Positions 52,548-60,224 of a stretch of DNA of 64,000 nucleotides are shown here, one piece after another; the first letter of the stretch is position 1; every line of letters starts with the position of its first letter. Made by a program: the position numbers and the translations under genes. The notes below the pieces were generated by a model. That model was given only the letters and a program-made list of their open reading frames with translations. It did not search any database and was not told the DNA's origin. The stretch lies in the NCBI GenBank assembly GCA_963742795.1, contig CAVUNL010000027.1, forward strand, positions 62,001-126,000, given 5' to 3'. This stretch comes from Palsa-504 sp963742795 (lineage in GTDB: Bacteria; Actinomycetota; Actinomycetes; Streptosporangiales; Streptosporangiaceae).

Positions 52548-53765
52548 CCTTTGACGTCAATCGCGTGCGGGCGGCGTACCCGGCCCTGACCGACGGCTAT
52601 GCCTACCTCGACGGCGCCGCCGGGACCCAGGTGCCCGCGGCGGTCATCGAGGCCATCGCCGAGACCTACCGGTCCGGGATCGGCAACGCCGGCGGCGCGT
52701 TCCCGGCCAGTGGGCGGGCGGACCGCATCATGGCCGAGTGCCGCCGCGCGGTGGCCGACCTGACCGGCGCCGAACCCGACGGCGTGATCATCGGGCCGAA
52801 CATGACCACGCTCACCTACCGGCTCGCGGACACGCTGTCGCCGGGAGTGGGAACCCGGGGACGAGGTGGTCGTGTCCCGGCTCGATCACGACGCCAACGT
52901 CCGGCCCTGGGTGCAAGCCGCCGCGCGCAGCGGCGCCACGCTGCGCTGGGCCGAAGTCGATTCCTCGACCGCCGAACTCCCGGCCGCCCAGTACCGCGAC
53001 CTGCTGTCCGAGCGAACCAGACTGGTCGCGGTCACCGCGGCCAGCAACATCGTCGGCACCAGGCCGGACGTGGCCGCCATCGCCGCCGCCGCGCACGCGG
53101 TCGGCGCGCTGTGCTACGTGGACGGCGTGCACGCCACCCCGCACGTGCCGGTCGACGTGCGGGCGCTTGGCGCCGACTTCTACGCCACCAGCGCCTACAA
53201 GTGGTCGGGGCCGCACATCGGCACCGTGGTGGCCGACCCGGCGTTGCTGGAGACCCTGCACCCGGACAAGCTCGCACCCGCCCCGTCCGGCGTGCCCGGC
53301 CGGTTCGAGCGCGGCACCGCCGCGTTCGCCGACCTGGCCGGAGTGGCCGCGGCCGTCGACCACCTGGCCGCGCTGGACGACTCGGCCACCGGCAGCCGAC
53401 GGGAACGGCTGCTGGTTTCCATGGCCGCCGTCGAACGGTACGAGGGGCAGCTGTTCACCCGCCTGCTCGACGGCCTGGGCGCGATGGGCCATGTGACCCT
53501 GTACGGCAAGGCCGCCCGGCGCACGCCGACCGCCTTCTTCACCGTGGATGGGTACACGCCCGGCGAGGTCGCGGCCCGGCTGGCGGCCCGTCAGGTCAAC
53601 GTGTGGAACGGCGACAACTACGCGTGGGAGCTGGCCGGGGCGTTCGGCCTGCGGGAGAGCGGCGGTGCGGTCCGCGCCGGACTCGTCCACTACAACGACG
53701 AGGCCGAGGTTGACCGGCTGCTGGCCGCCGTCGCCGAGCTCGACCGGCGACTCCTGACGGCGTAG
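52544..53765 (+). CDS. Cysteine desulfurase-like class V aminotransferase (one frameshift)
   Basis: Paralogue of the gene at 491: YAYLDGAAGTQVPAAVIEAI, GPNMTTLTYRLADTL, DHDANVRPWVQAA, CYVDGVHATPHVPVDV, the PLP lysine in TSAYKWSGPHIG, and the C-terminal VRAGLVHYNDEAEVDRLLAA. The frame changes near 52850: GVGTRGRGG is read where WEPGDEVVVSRLDHD is expected. Both sides are intact; about 406 residues expected. GTG at 52544 overlaps the stop of the mycothiol-type protein, so these two may act together. Confidence 0.8.
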
Positions 53766-53835
53766 GCTGAGAGGTAGTTCCCCGCGGGGACGGGGAGTTC
53801 GGCGCGTCACGGAGGTTTCGGGGAGTTATGGGTCG

Positions 53836-54171
53836 ATGGCGATGACGGCGCTCGGCGGCCTGCTGGCCATGCTGGCCGGCCTGCTGCGCGACCTCGTCCC
53901 GTCGACCCAGCTCGCGGTGAGCCCCTCCGGACTGACCGCTCTGGCCGCGACCGTCCTGGCCGGGGCCATGTTCGCCGCCGTGCTGGCCCTGCTCACCTCG
54001 GTGGCCGGGGTCTCCCGCACCGCCGCCGCTCTGCCACTGATCCGCCGCGCCCGCGCGCTGCGGGAGAAGTCCTGGCGGGCGGCGTTCTTGCGCCAGCGTG
54101 ATCCGGACGCGGCGGGCCGGACCAGACCCAGAGCGCCCTCGGCGGCCCCAGCGGCCGCCACTTCCCGCTGA
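53836..54171 (+). CDS. DUF6412 small membrane protein
   Basis: A 111-residue protein with one to two N-terminal membrane helices (MTALGGLLAMLAGLLRDLVP, LTALAATVLAGAMFAAVLAL) and a basic C-terminus with FLRQRDPDAAGRTRPRAPSA. The RDPDAAGRxRPRAP motif marks the DUF6412 family, which in actinobacteria is usually found beside a YidC-like insertase, as here. The function is unknown; a helper role in membrane insertion is inferred from this pairing. Confidence 0.75.
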   Translation: MAMTALGGLLAMLAGLLRDLVPSTQLAVSPSGLTALAATVLAGAMFAAVLALLTSVAGVSRTAAALPLIRRARALREKSWRAAFLRQRDPDAAGRTRPRAPSAAPAAATSR

Positions 54172-54186
54172 CCCCTACCGCCGAAG

Positions 54187-54219
54187 GCTCGGGGGGTTCG
54201 GGGGGTCGCCCCCGGAGGT
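54187..54219 (+). repeat. G-tract repeat, short copy 3
   Basis: GGCTCGGGGGGTTCGGGGGG followed by TCGCCCCCGGAGG. It shares the GGCTCGGGGGG edge and the GGGGGGTCGCCCCC core with copy 1. It sits between the DUF6412 and YidC-like genes. Confidence 0.5.
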
Positions 54220-54281
54220 ACACGGATATCGCGGCCGCTTCCAGCACCTCATCCGTCCCAGCTGGAAGGGCTGTTCTCAGC

Positions 54282-55040
54282 ATGTCAAGCATTCTTGGCG
54301 TCCCGGTGGACGCCGCCTACCACCTTGTCTCCGGATTCACCACTCTCCTCACCCCCGTTCTCGGCGGCGTGGCCGCCGTGGCCGCCATCGTCCTGTTCAC
54401 CGCGGCGGCCCGGCTCATCTTGATGCCGCTCTCCCTGCGCGGCCTGCGCGGGCAGGCTACGCAGGCCCGACTCGCCCCGCAGCTTCAGGATCTGCGCACG
54501 CGGTACGCCAAACAGCCCGAACGCCTGCAGCGCGAGATGACCGCGCTGTACAAGCGGGAGGGCACGAGCATGTTCGCCGGCCTCACCCCGCTTCTGCTTC
54601 AGTGGCCGCTGCTGTCGGTCATGTACCTGCTGTTCCGTTCGACGCAGATCGGCGGGAAGCTGAACACGCTGCTTACCCGTGACCTGTTCGGCGTGCCACT
54701 GGGCAGTCACTGGCTGGCCGGCGCCGGACCGGTGAGCATGCACGGCCTGGTGTTCCTCGGGGTCTTCGCGCTGCTGGCCGGCCTGTGCTGGCTGTCGGTA
54801 CGCCTCGGGCGGCTCATGGCGGCCCAGCCGGCCGGGGCTGACGCGCCGGGTGGCGCGCTGATCCGGGTCCTGCCGTACCTGACCGTGGTGATCGCCGCGT
54901 TCGTCCCGCTGGCAGCCGGGATCTACTTGCTCACCTCGACCGGCTGGGCCCTGGCCGAGCGAAGCTTCTTCTGGCGGACCGGCCGCATCTCGGGCGCGGC
55001 CCCGACCCCGCCGAAACCGGCGGTGGCCGCCCGTAACTAG
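54282..55040 (+). CDS. yidC: YidC/Oxa1-type membrane protein insertase
   Basis: A 252-residue, five-helix insertase: ILFTAAARLILMPLSLRGLR-like helix with the hydrophilic-groove Arg, LRTRYAKQPERLQREMTALY (the C1 hairpin), GLTPLLLQWPLLSVMYLLFR, and two further helices. It lacks a lipoprotein signal and is short, like secondary YidC copies of actinobacteria. It inserts membrane proteins, with or without SecYEG. It follows DUF6412 and is closed by a strong terminator. Confidence 0.88.
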   Translation: MSSILGVPVDAAYHLVSGFTTLLTPVLGGVAAVAAIVLFTAAARLILMPLSLRGLRGQATQARLAPQLQDLRTRYAKQPERLQREMTALYKREGTSMFAGLTPLLLQWPLLSVMYLLFRSTQIGGKLNTLLTRDLFGVPLGSHWLAGAGPVSMHGLVFLGVFALLAGLCWLSVRLGRLMAAQPAGADAPGGALIRVLPYLTVVIAAFVPLAAGIYLLTSTGWALAERSFFWRTGRISGAAPTPPKPAVAARN

Positions 55041-55054
55041 GTCCGGGGCTCACG

Positions 55055-55092
55055 CCCGGCCGTGACCCGCAACTACGCGGGTCACGGCCGGG
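55055..55092 (+). terminator. Strong hairpin terminator after the insertase gene
   Basis: CCCGGCCGTGACCCGC, loop AACTAC, then the exact 16-bp complement. It starts 15 bases after the insertase stop. Confidence 0.8.
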
Positions 55093-55210
55093 ATGCCGCG
55101 AGCTACCGCCGCGCTGGCCGGAGCGCGGCAGGCCGTGCTACACGGCAGGTTCACGAGGACACCCACCCCCCCCGTGAACGGACCGCGCACGGATGCGGTT
55201 CAGCTTTTCC

Positions 55211-56092
55211 TCAGGCGAAGTAGTGGCCCTTGTCCAGGTCCTCGATGAGCCCGGGCTGGACCGGCCGCCAGCCGAGCAGCTCGCGCGTCTGCGCGCTGGA
55301 GGCCGGCTGGTCGATCGCGAGGATCCGTCCCATCCAGCCGAAATCCTCGGCCGGAACGGAAGCTGTCGGCAGGTTCAGGTGGCGGCCGATCACCTCGGCG
55401 ATGTCGCGAATCGGCACGCCCTCGTCGCCAACCGCGTGCAGCCTCGATCCCGCCGGGGCCTGCTCCACCGCCAGGCGGAACAGGTGCGCGGCGTCTAGCA
55501 CGTGCACCGCGGGCCAGCGGCTGGACCCGTCGCCGACGTAGCCGGAGACGCCCTTGTCGCGGGCGATCCCGACCAGGCGGGCGATGAATCCGTGACGATC
55601 GCCGTCGCCGTGTACCGTCCGGGGCAGTCCCACCACGGACGACCGGACGCCTCGTGCCGCCATGTCAAGAGCTGCCTGGGCGGTCGCGGCCCGGCCCGCC
55701 ATGGGTGAGGTGGGACCGGCATCGTCACGCTCGGTCGCCACGCGCCCCGGCACCGCGGGCGTCCCGGAGGCGATGACCAAGGGCTTGCCGGAGCCTTCGA
55801 GCGCGGCGCTCATCGTCTCGATGGCGCGCCGGTCGGCGCCTACCGACGCCTCCATGTCGGTGAAGTCGTGGATGAACGCGAGATGGATGACCCCGTCGGA
55901 GCTGGCGGCCCCGGCGCGCAGGGTGTCCAGGTCGTCCAGGTCTCCGCGGAGCACCTCGGCTCCGGCGGCGGCGATGGCGGCGGCCGAGGAGTCCGACCTG
56001 GCCAGGCCCAGGACCTGGTGACCCGTGCCGATGAGTTCGGGGACGACAGCCGAGCCGATCCAGCCGGACGCGCCTGTGACGAATACCCGCAT
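55211..56092 (-). CDS. NAD-dependent epimerase/dehydratase (extended SDR)
   Basis: A 293-residue extended SDR: VFVTGASGWIGSAVVPELIG Rossmann start, LRGDLDDLDTLRAGAA, VIHLAFIHDFTDM, RSSVVGLPRTVHGDGDRHGF, and YVGDGSSRWPAVHVLDAAHL. It is of the type often annotated as a dihydroflavonol reductase-like or NmrA-like oxidoreductase. The usual YxxxK is not obvious. It is divergent from a TetR regulator, with two matching operators between, so it is probably induced by a small molecule it helps to detoxify. Confidence 0.88.
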   Translation of the reverse strand: MRVFVTGASGWIGSAVVPELIGTGHQVLGLARSDSSAAAIAAAGAEVLRGDLDDLDTLRAGAASSDGVIHLAFIHDFTDMEASVGADRRAIETMSAALEGSGKPLVIASGTPAVPGRVATERDDAGPTSPMAGRAATAQAALDMAARGVRSSVVGLPRTVHGDGDRHGFIARLVGIARDKGVSGYVGDGSSRWPAVHVLDAAHLFRLAVEQAPAGSRLHAVGDEGVPIRDIAEVIGRHLNLPTASVPAEDFGWMGRILAIDQPASSAQTRELLGWRPVQPGLIEDLDKGHYFA

Positions 56093-56103
56093 GAAAACCT
56101 CCT

Positions 56104-56155
56104 GATGTCAGTTGCTGTCATCAGTCTAGCATGCCGATGACAGTTGCTGTCATCA
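56104..56155. promoter_or_regulatory. Tandem TetR-type operators
   Basis: GATGACAG-TTG-CTGTCATC at 56137-56155 is a perfect 8-3-8 palindrome. A second site at 56104-56124 reads TGATGTCAG-TTG-CTGTCATCA, with one mismatch between 9-bp arms. Centres are 32 bases apart, three helical turns, so two dimers would sit on one face. Confidence 0.75.
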
Positions 56156-56169
56156 AGTAACATCAAGCC

Positions 56170-56744
56170 ATGGGTCGATGGGAGCCGGACGCGCGCGGTC
56201 GGCTGGCGAAGGCAGCCATGGAGCTTTATGCCGAGCAGGGGTTCGAGCAGACCACGGTCGCGGAGATTGCCGCACGGGCCGGATTGACCGAGCGGACGTT
56301 CTTCCGGCATTTCGCCGACAAGCGCGAGGTCCTGTTCTATGGCATGGACAGGCTGCGGGACCTTCTGGCCCGCGCCGTCGCCGACGCGCCGGCCTCGGCG
56401 ACAGCGATGGACGCGGTGGGCGCGGCATTCGAAGCCGCGGGTGCCATGTTCCAGGAGAACCCGGAACGGGTCAGGCTGCGCGACGCCATCGTGTCCGCGA
56501 ACGCGGAGCTACGGGAACGCGAGCTGATCAAGCTCGCGGCGTTCGCCGCGGCGGTGGCCGGCGCGCTCCGCGACCGCGGTATCCCCAGCCGGCCGCCAGC
56601 CTGGCCGCCGAGACGGGGGTCGCCGTCTTCAAGGTCGCCTTCGCGCGCTGGGTCAGCGACCCTGGTCAGCCGGACCTGCCGGGCATCTTCCGCGAGTCGA
56701 TGGCCGAACTGAGGGGCGCACTCGCGGACCGCGCTCCAGTGTGA
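56170..56744 (+). CDS. TetR-family repressor (one frameshift)
   Basis: The N-terminal HTH is complete: GRLAKAAMELYAEQGFEQTT, VAEIAARAGLTERTFFRHF, ADKREVLF. The ligand domain continues to ALRDRG near base 56580. Then the proper sequence moves to another frame (PAASLAAETGVAVFKVAFAR, FRESMAELRGALADRAPV). One base appears to be missing. About 191 residues expected. ATG at 56170 is 15 bases from the nearer operator. It presumably represses itself and the SDR gene. Confidence 0.85.
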
Positions 56745-56815
56745 CCACGGCCTTTACGGCCGCCCAGCGCGACCAGCACGTAGCATCGCCGATGTGAGTG
56801 CCTGAATAACGCGCC

Positions 56816-56995
56816 TTAGATGGGATACCGCGTCGGTTCGGTGACGTACTGCCGTCCCGACGGCGCGGTCCACCGGACGTATATGTTGTCGAGCTGTTCG
56901 GCGTTCCAGCGGGGATGTTGCTTGAGCCGGTGGTCGTGACGGCATTTGGGCGCGTCTTTTCCAATACGACACACGTAGGCACGGGTGACCCCCTG
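56816..56995 (-). pseudogene. DUF222/HNH endonuclease, C-terminal remnant 1
   Basis: The minus strand reads CRHDHRLKQHPRWNAEQLDN, then VRWTAPSGRQYVTEPTRYPI and a stop. The HxxLK helix after the last HNH His and the W-T-x-P-S/T-G-R-x-Y tail are typical of DUF222-HNH nucleases, which are abundant in actinobacteria. Only about 60 of 400-500 residues remain. It lies just beyond the end of the lectin gene. Confidence 0.75.
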
Positions 56996-57023
56996 CCGGG
57001 CGGGCAGGGGGTCAGGTCAGAGG

Positions 57024-57572
57024 CTAAGCGCTGAACTTCCACTGCTGGTTGCCGGAGGTCGTTGCGGACGGGGTAACCGTCACCAGCTGCGAGCCCTTGG
57101 CCCCGGATTGCAAGATCCTGTGCGTGGCGCGGTTCGTCCAGGTGTAGAACCCCGTGGAGCCAACCTGGGTGGCGATCCACCGCTGCCAGTCCAACCCGTT
57201 GCATACCCGGAGCACGACGTGACCATTCCCCGGATCGGCCATGCACAGATTGAGGTTAACGCCGGTCGGAGCCCAGAAGAACATAACCCCTAGCGAGTTG
57301 TCTCCCGCATAGGCGAGCTGGAACCAGTCGGTCGCCGGATCGGTGCTGCTGTCTGTCCACCCGATCACCGGATTGTCCACCGCCTCCCGCTGCGCGCTGT
57401 TGTCAATCACGAGCGCGGGAGTCCCGTTGTCGATCTGGGTGGCGCAGTACCCGTGGTAGGTGCCGTTCGTGCACTCCGGGGTCGAGGCCTGCGCGCCCTG
57501 AGCCGCAAGCACAAGTGCGGCTGTTGTCACCGGTACCGCTATCGCCGCGAGCAGCACCCTTATCCTGGTCAT
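57024..57572 (-). CDS. Secreted ricin-type beta-trefoil-like protein
   Basis: A 182-residue secreted protein. The signal peptide is MTRIRVLLAAIAVPVTTAAL, cleaved after GAQA near residue 29. The mature part, with paired Cys (TPECTNGTYHGYC; LNLCMADPGNGHVVLRVC), contains NGLDWQRWIA and GNQQWKFSA. This Q-x-W pattern with NRATHRILQ and GSQLVTV resembles ricin-type carbohydrate-binding repeats. Possibly it binds a glycan outside the cell. It stands alone between two HNH-nuclease remnants; the upstream region has two DosR-like boxes. Confidence 0.75.
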   Translation of the reverse strand: MTRIRVLLAAIAVPVTTAALVLAAQGAQASTPECTNGTYHGYCATQIDNGTPALVIDNSAQREAVDNPVIGWTDSSTDPATDWFQLAYAGDNSLGVMFFWAPTGVNLNLCMADPGNGHVVLRVCNGLDWQRWIATQVGSTGFYTWTNRATHRILQSGAKGSQLVTVTPSATTSGNQQWKFSA

Positions 57573-57644
57573 ATCCCCACATCCTCTCGATCCGGGGTGT
57601 CCTTTTCACACGGGAGCGTACGCTTACGCACACAAATGAACCTC

Positions 57645-57680
57645 GGGCCCTTCGGCCCACGCCGTTGGGACCAACGTCCC
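57645..57680. promoter_or_regulatory. Tandem DosR/DevR-like boxes upstream of the lectin gene
   Basis: GGGCC-CTTC-GGCCC (57645-57658) and TT-GGGAC-CAAC-GTCCC-TAA (57665-57683). The second closely follows the GGGAC-N4-GTCCC core of the dormancy regulator box. Centres are 22 bases apart, two helical turns. They lie 73-108 bases upstream of the lectin start. Confidence 0.5.
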
Positions 57681-57830
57681 TAACGGGCCTCTCGCCGCCC
57701 TTAATAAGCCCGCGGTCACGGTCGCCGCCTACCGGTGAATGAACCGGAGTGCAACACCAGTCGAACCCGGTCCCAGCACGAGCCAGAGTCCTGGTACAGC
57801 GCACGCTTACGGGATTCAGCATTTCCGCTA

Positions 57831-57965
57831 TCAAACGGGGTACCGGGTGGGTTCGGTCGTGTACTGCCGCCCGGATGGCGTGGTCCACCGCACGTCCCCC
57901 GCTGGGCAGCTGCTCAGCCCTGAAATGTTCCGGACAACGTTTCAGGCGGGTCGGATGCCACTGGG
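57831..57965 (-). pseudogene. DUF222/HNH endonuclease, C-terminal remnant 2
   Basis: The minus strand reads WHPTRLKRCPEHFRAEQLPS, then after a one-base shift DVRWTTPSGRQYTTEPTRYP with V and a stop. It is homologous to remnant 1 but clearly diverged, and it has the same orientation. The rest of the nuclease is missing. The 58-base gap to the prenyltransferase gene holds nothing recognisable. Confidence 0.72.
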
Positions 57966-58023
57966 CGGTTCCCGCGCCCGCCCGGCCTCGCCCGGTGGCC
58001 GCACTGCGACGTTCGCGCTGAGG

Positions 58024-59814
58024 TCAGCCGGTGGCCGCGCCGTAACGGCGTCGCCGTCGCGCGTACTCGGCGACGGCGTCCCACAGGTCGCGGCGGTCGA
58101 CGTCTGGCCAGAGGCTGGTGGTGAAGAACAGTTCGGCGTACGTGGAGTGCCAGGGGAGGAAGTTGGACGTGCGCTGCTCGGCGCCGGTCCGCCAGAGCAG
58201 GTCCACGTCGGGCAGGTCGGGCAGCGGGAGGCGGCGCGCGAACTCGCCCTCTGTGATCTGTTCGGGGTCGAGGTCGCCCGCCAGGACGCTGCGTGCGACT
58301 GCGGCGGCCCCGTGCAGGATCTCGGCGCGGCCGCCATAGTTCACGCACAGGGTGAGTGTCAGGGTGTGCTGGTCTCGGCTGGCGGTTTCGTTGCGCCGCA
58401 AGGTCTGCACAAGCTCCCACGGCAGCCGGTCTGGGTACCCGAGCCAGCGGAGCCGGACGCCGTGGTCGAGGTAGGGGGCCGAGCGCAGTTCCTCGTCGAG
58501 CATTGCGAACAGCCGGGTGACCTCGCCGGCGTCCCGCTTCCAGTTCTCGGTCGAGAAGGCGTACAGGGTGAGGTGGGACAGCCCGATCTCCAGGGCGCCG
58601 TGGACAACGTCGTGCACGGCCTCGATACCGGCGCGGTGTCCCTCGGGACGAGGCAGGCCGCGTTGTTCGGCCCAGCGGCCGTTGCCGTCCATGATGATTG
58701 CGACGTGCCGCGGTATCCGGTCGGCGGCGATCTGGGGGGCCCGGACGCCGTCCGCGCGCAGCCGCGGGGGTAGGACCTGGCCACGCGGCGGACCGGCGGG
58801 TCCGGGCGGGGCTGGCAGGGGCCGCGCCGCAGGTGGCCCGCTGAGCGTCGTCAGCTTCCAGGCCAGGGCGATCCTGATCCGGGCAGGCGCGAGGAGCCGC
58901 CACCGGATGATCCGCCCAGGCTTGGGTGAGGCGTACAGCAGGCCGGGCCCGGCTGCGGCGATCGCGTCGAGCCGGGCCACGAACACGCGGCTCGTGGTCG
59001 CGAGCAGGATGGCCGGGCCCGGGTGCCATCCGACGCCGAGGCTGGGCTGGTCTACCCAGTGCCGGGCCATGCTGACCAAGTGGGTCAGTACGCCTTGCAC
59101 GGGCATCGTCCACCGTCGCTGGGGCAGGTCCTCGGCGGCGCCGGGAAAGCGGTCGAGGACTTCGGCCGGGATCGTGAGTGGCCGCTCGCCGAGATCCTCG
59201 GGCAGGTCGGCCAGATCATCGATCAACTGGACGCCGTCGAGGAACCGTGAGATCGCCTCGCCGTGCCGCAGCGCGAACGACATGTCCACGCCGACCCGGT
59301 CAAGCAGGACCAGGATCTGCCTGGCCCACGCGCTGTCCATCCCTCGCGACCTCGCCCGCCAGTCGTCCCAGGTGACGAGGGGGGCGGGATGCACGTCGCC
59401 GGCAAGAACCTGGAACGAGGCCCGCAGGTCAGCCACGTCGAGTCCCCACCGCACGATGGTGTCGACCAGGGCACGACGGACCATGTCGGTGCTGGTCCCT
59501 GTCGCCAGCTCGGCGTCGAGGGCACTCACCCACGCCTGCACCTCGACGGCGCGCTCCGTCGGGTGCCTCGTGCCGGAGTCGACGATGTCGTCCACCGCCG
59601 CCAGCGCCGCCCATAGTGCCCAGCAACCAGGCCACAGCATCCGCGGCATCAGAGCCGTCAATGCGTAGATCGCCGGATCACGTTCACGTACCGTGCGCCG
59701 ACACCAGCGGTACGCGTCCCCCAGTCCCGGTCGGCCCGCGCCGTCTCCTCGGCCATCGTCCCCGCGGAGGGGCGGCGCCGCCCAAGGCGACAACCGACGT
59801 CCAGCAATCATCAT
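58024..59814 (-). CDS. Fused squalene/phytoene synthase-like and cis-prenyltransferase
   Basis: A 596-residue two-domain protein. Residues 30-320 resemble squalene/phytoene synthases: YRWCRRTVRERDPAIYALTA, the first Asp motif DDIVD near 75, and the second DDLADLPED near 199-207. Residues about 365-595 are an UppS-type cis-prenyltransferase: PRHVAIIMDGNGRWAEQRGL with the catalytic Asp, GHRAGIEAVHDVV, LTLYAFSTENWKR, and the C-terminal RTGAEQRTSNFLPWHSTYAE. A Pro/Gly-rich linker joins them. It may make an unusual polyprenyl product or couple two prenyl steps. ATG 59814, or the next codon. It stands alone downstream of an RDD stump on the other strand. Confidence 0.87.
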   Translation of the reverse strand: MMIAGRRLSPWAAPPLRGDDGRGDGAGRPGLGDAYRWCRRTVRERDPAIYALTALMPRMLWPGCWALWAALAAVDDIVDSGTRHPTERAVEVQAWVSALDAELATGTSTDMVRRALVDTIVRWGLDVADLRASFQVLAGDVHPAPLVTWDDWRARSRGMDSAWARQILVLLDRVGVDMSFALRHGEAISRFLDGVQLIDDLADLPEDLGERPLTIPAEVLDRFPGAAEDLPQRRWTMPVQGVLTHLVSMARHWVDQPSLGVGWHPGPAILLATTSRVFVARLDAIAAAGPGLLYASPKPGRIIRWRLLAPARIRIALAWKLTTLSGPPAARPLPAPPGPAGPPRGQVLPPRLRADGVRAPQIAADRIPRHVAIIMDGNGRWAEQRGLPRPEGHRAGIEAVHDVVHGALEIGLSHLTLYAFSTENWKRDAGEVTRLFAMLDEELRSAPYLDHGVRLRWLGYPDRLPWELVQTLRRNETASRDQHTLTLTLCVNYGGRAEILHGAAAVARSVLAGDLDPEQITEGEFARRLPLPDLPDVDLLWRTGAEQRTSNFLPWHSTYAELFFTTSLWPDVDRRDLWDAVAEYARRRRRYGAATG

Positions 59815-59864
59815 GCCCCAGTATCCTGGCAGTTAGACGGAACGTGTGAAGGACTGCCACGCCA

Positions 59865-60224
59865 GTGGGACCAGTATCACAATCGTCCCCAGCCCCGGGG
59901 GTACCGGTAGCTATATGCCGTTCCCAGCCTTTGAGGCGGGCTCTGCCGACCGTACTGGGGGTGCTCGCCGCCAGCGGCAGGACCGTCGGCATGGCGCTGT
60001 TCGGCGTGCCGGTGGTGCGGGACGACGGCAGCGATGCCAGCGGGCGCCGGGCGGTCGTGCGCACGCTGGCGCTCCCGCTGAGCTTCCTGTTCCTGGGACT
60101 GCGGTTCGCCGGCATCCTGCTGGGTGACCGGCGCCGGGCCCTGCACGACGTGATCGCCGGGACCGCGGTCATCTACTCCTGGGGCGCACGGGCGGCCCGG
60201 CTGCGGTTCCTGTCCCGGGGCTGA
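59865..60224 (+). pseudogene. RDD-family membrane protein, C-terminal part
   Basis: The last 80 residues fit the RDD family: GRTVGMALFGVPVVRDDGSD, SGRRAVVRTLALPLSFLFLG, GDRRRALHDVIAGTAVIYSW (R-x-x-HD-x-I-A-G-T) and a basic end. The first half, with the Arg-Asp-Asp helix, is missing and replaced by about 30 unrelated codons from a GTG at 59865. The end overlaps the 3' end of the UbiB-Hsp20 frame on the other strand by 52 bases. Confidence 0.65.

Noticed and set aside
53780..53800. CCCCGCGGGG palindrome as a terminator after the second aminotransferase
   Set aside because: Only a self-complementary GC block without a proper loop; common by chance in this DNA.
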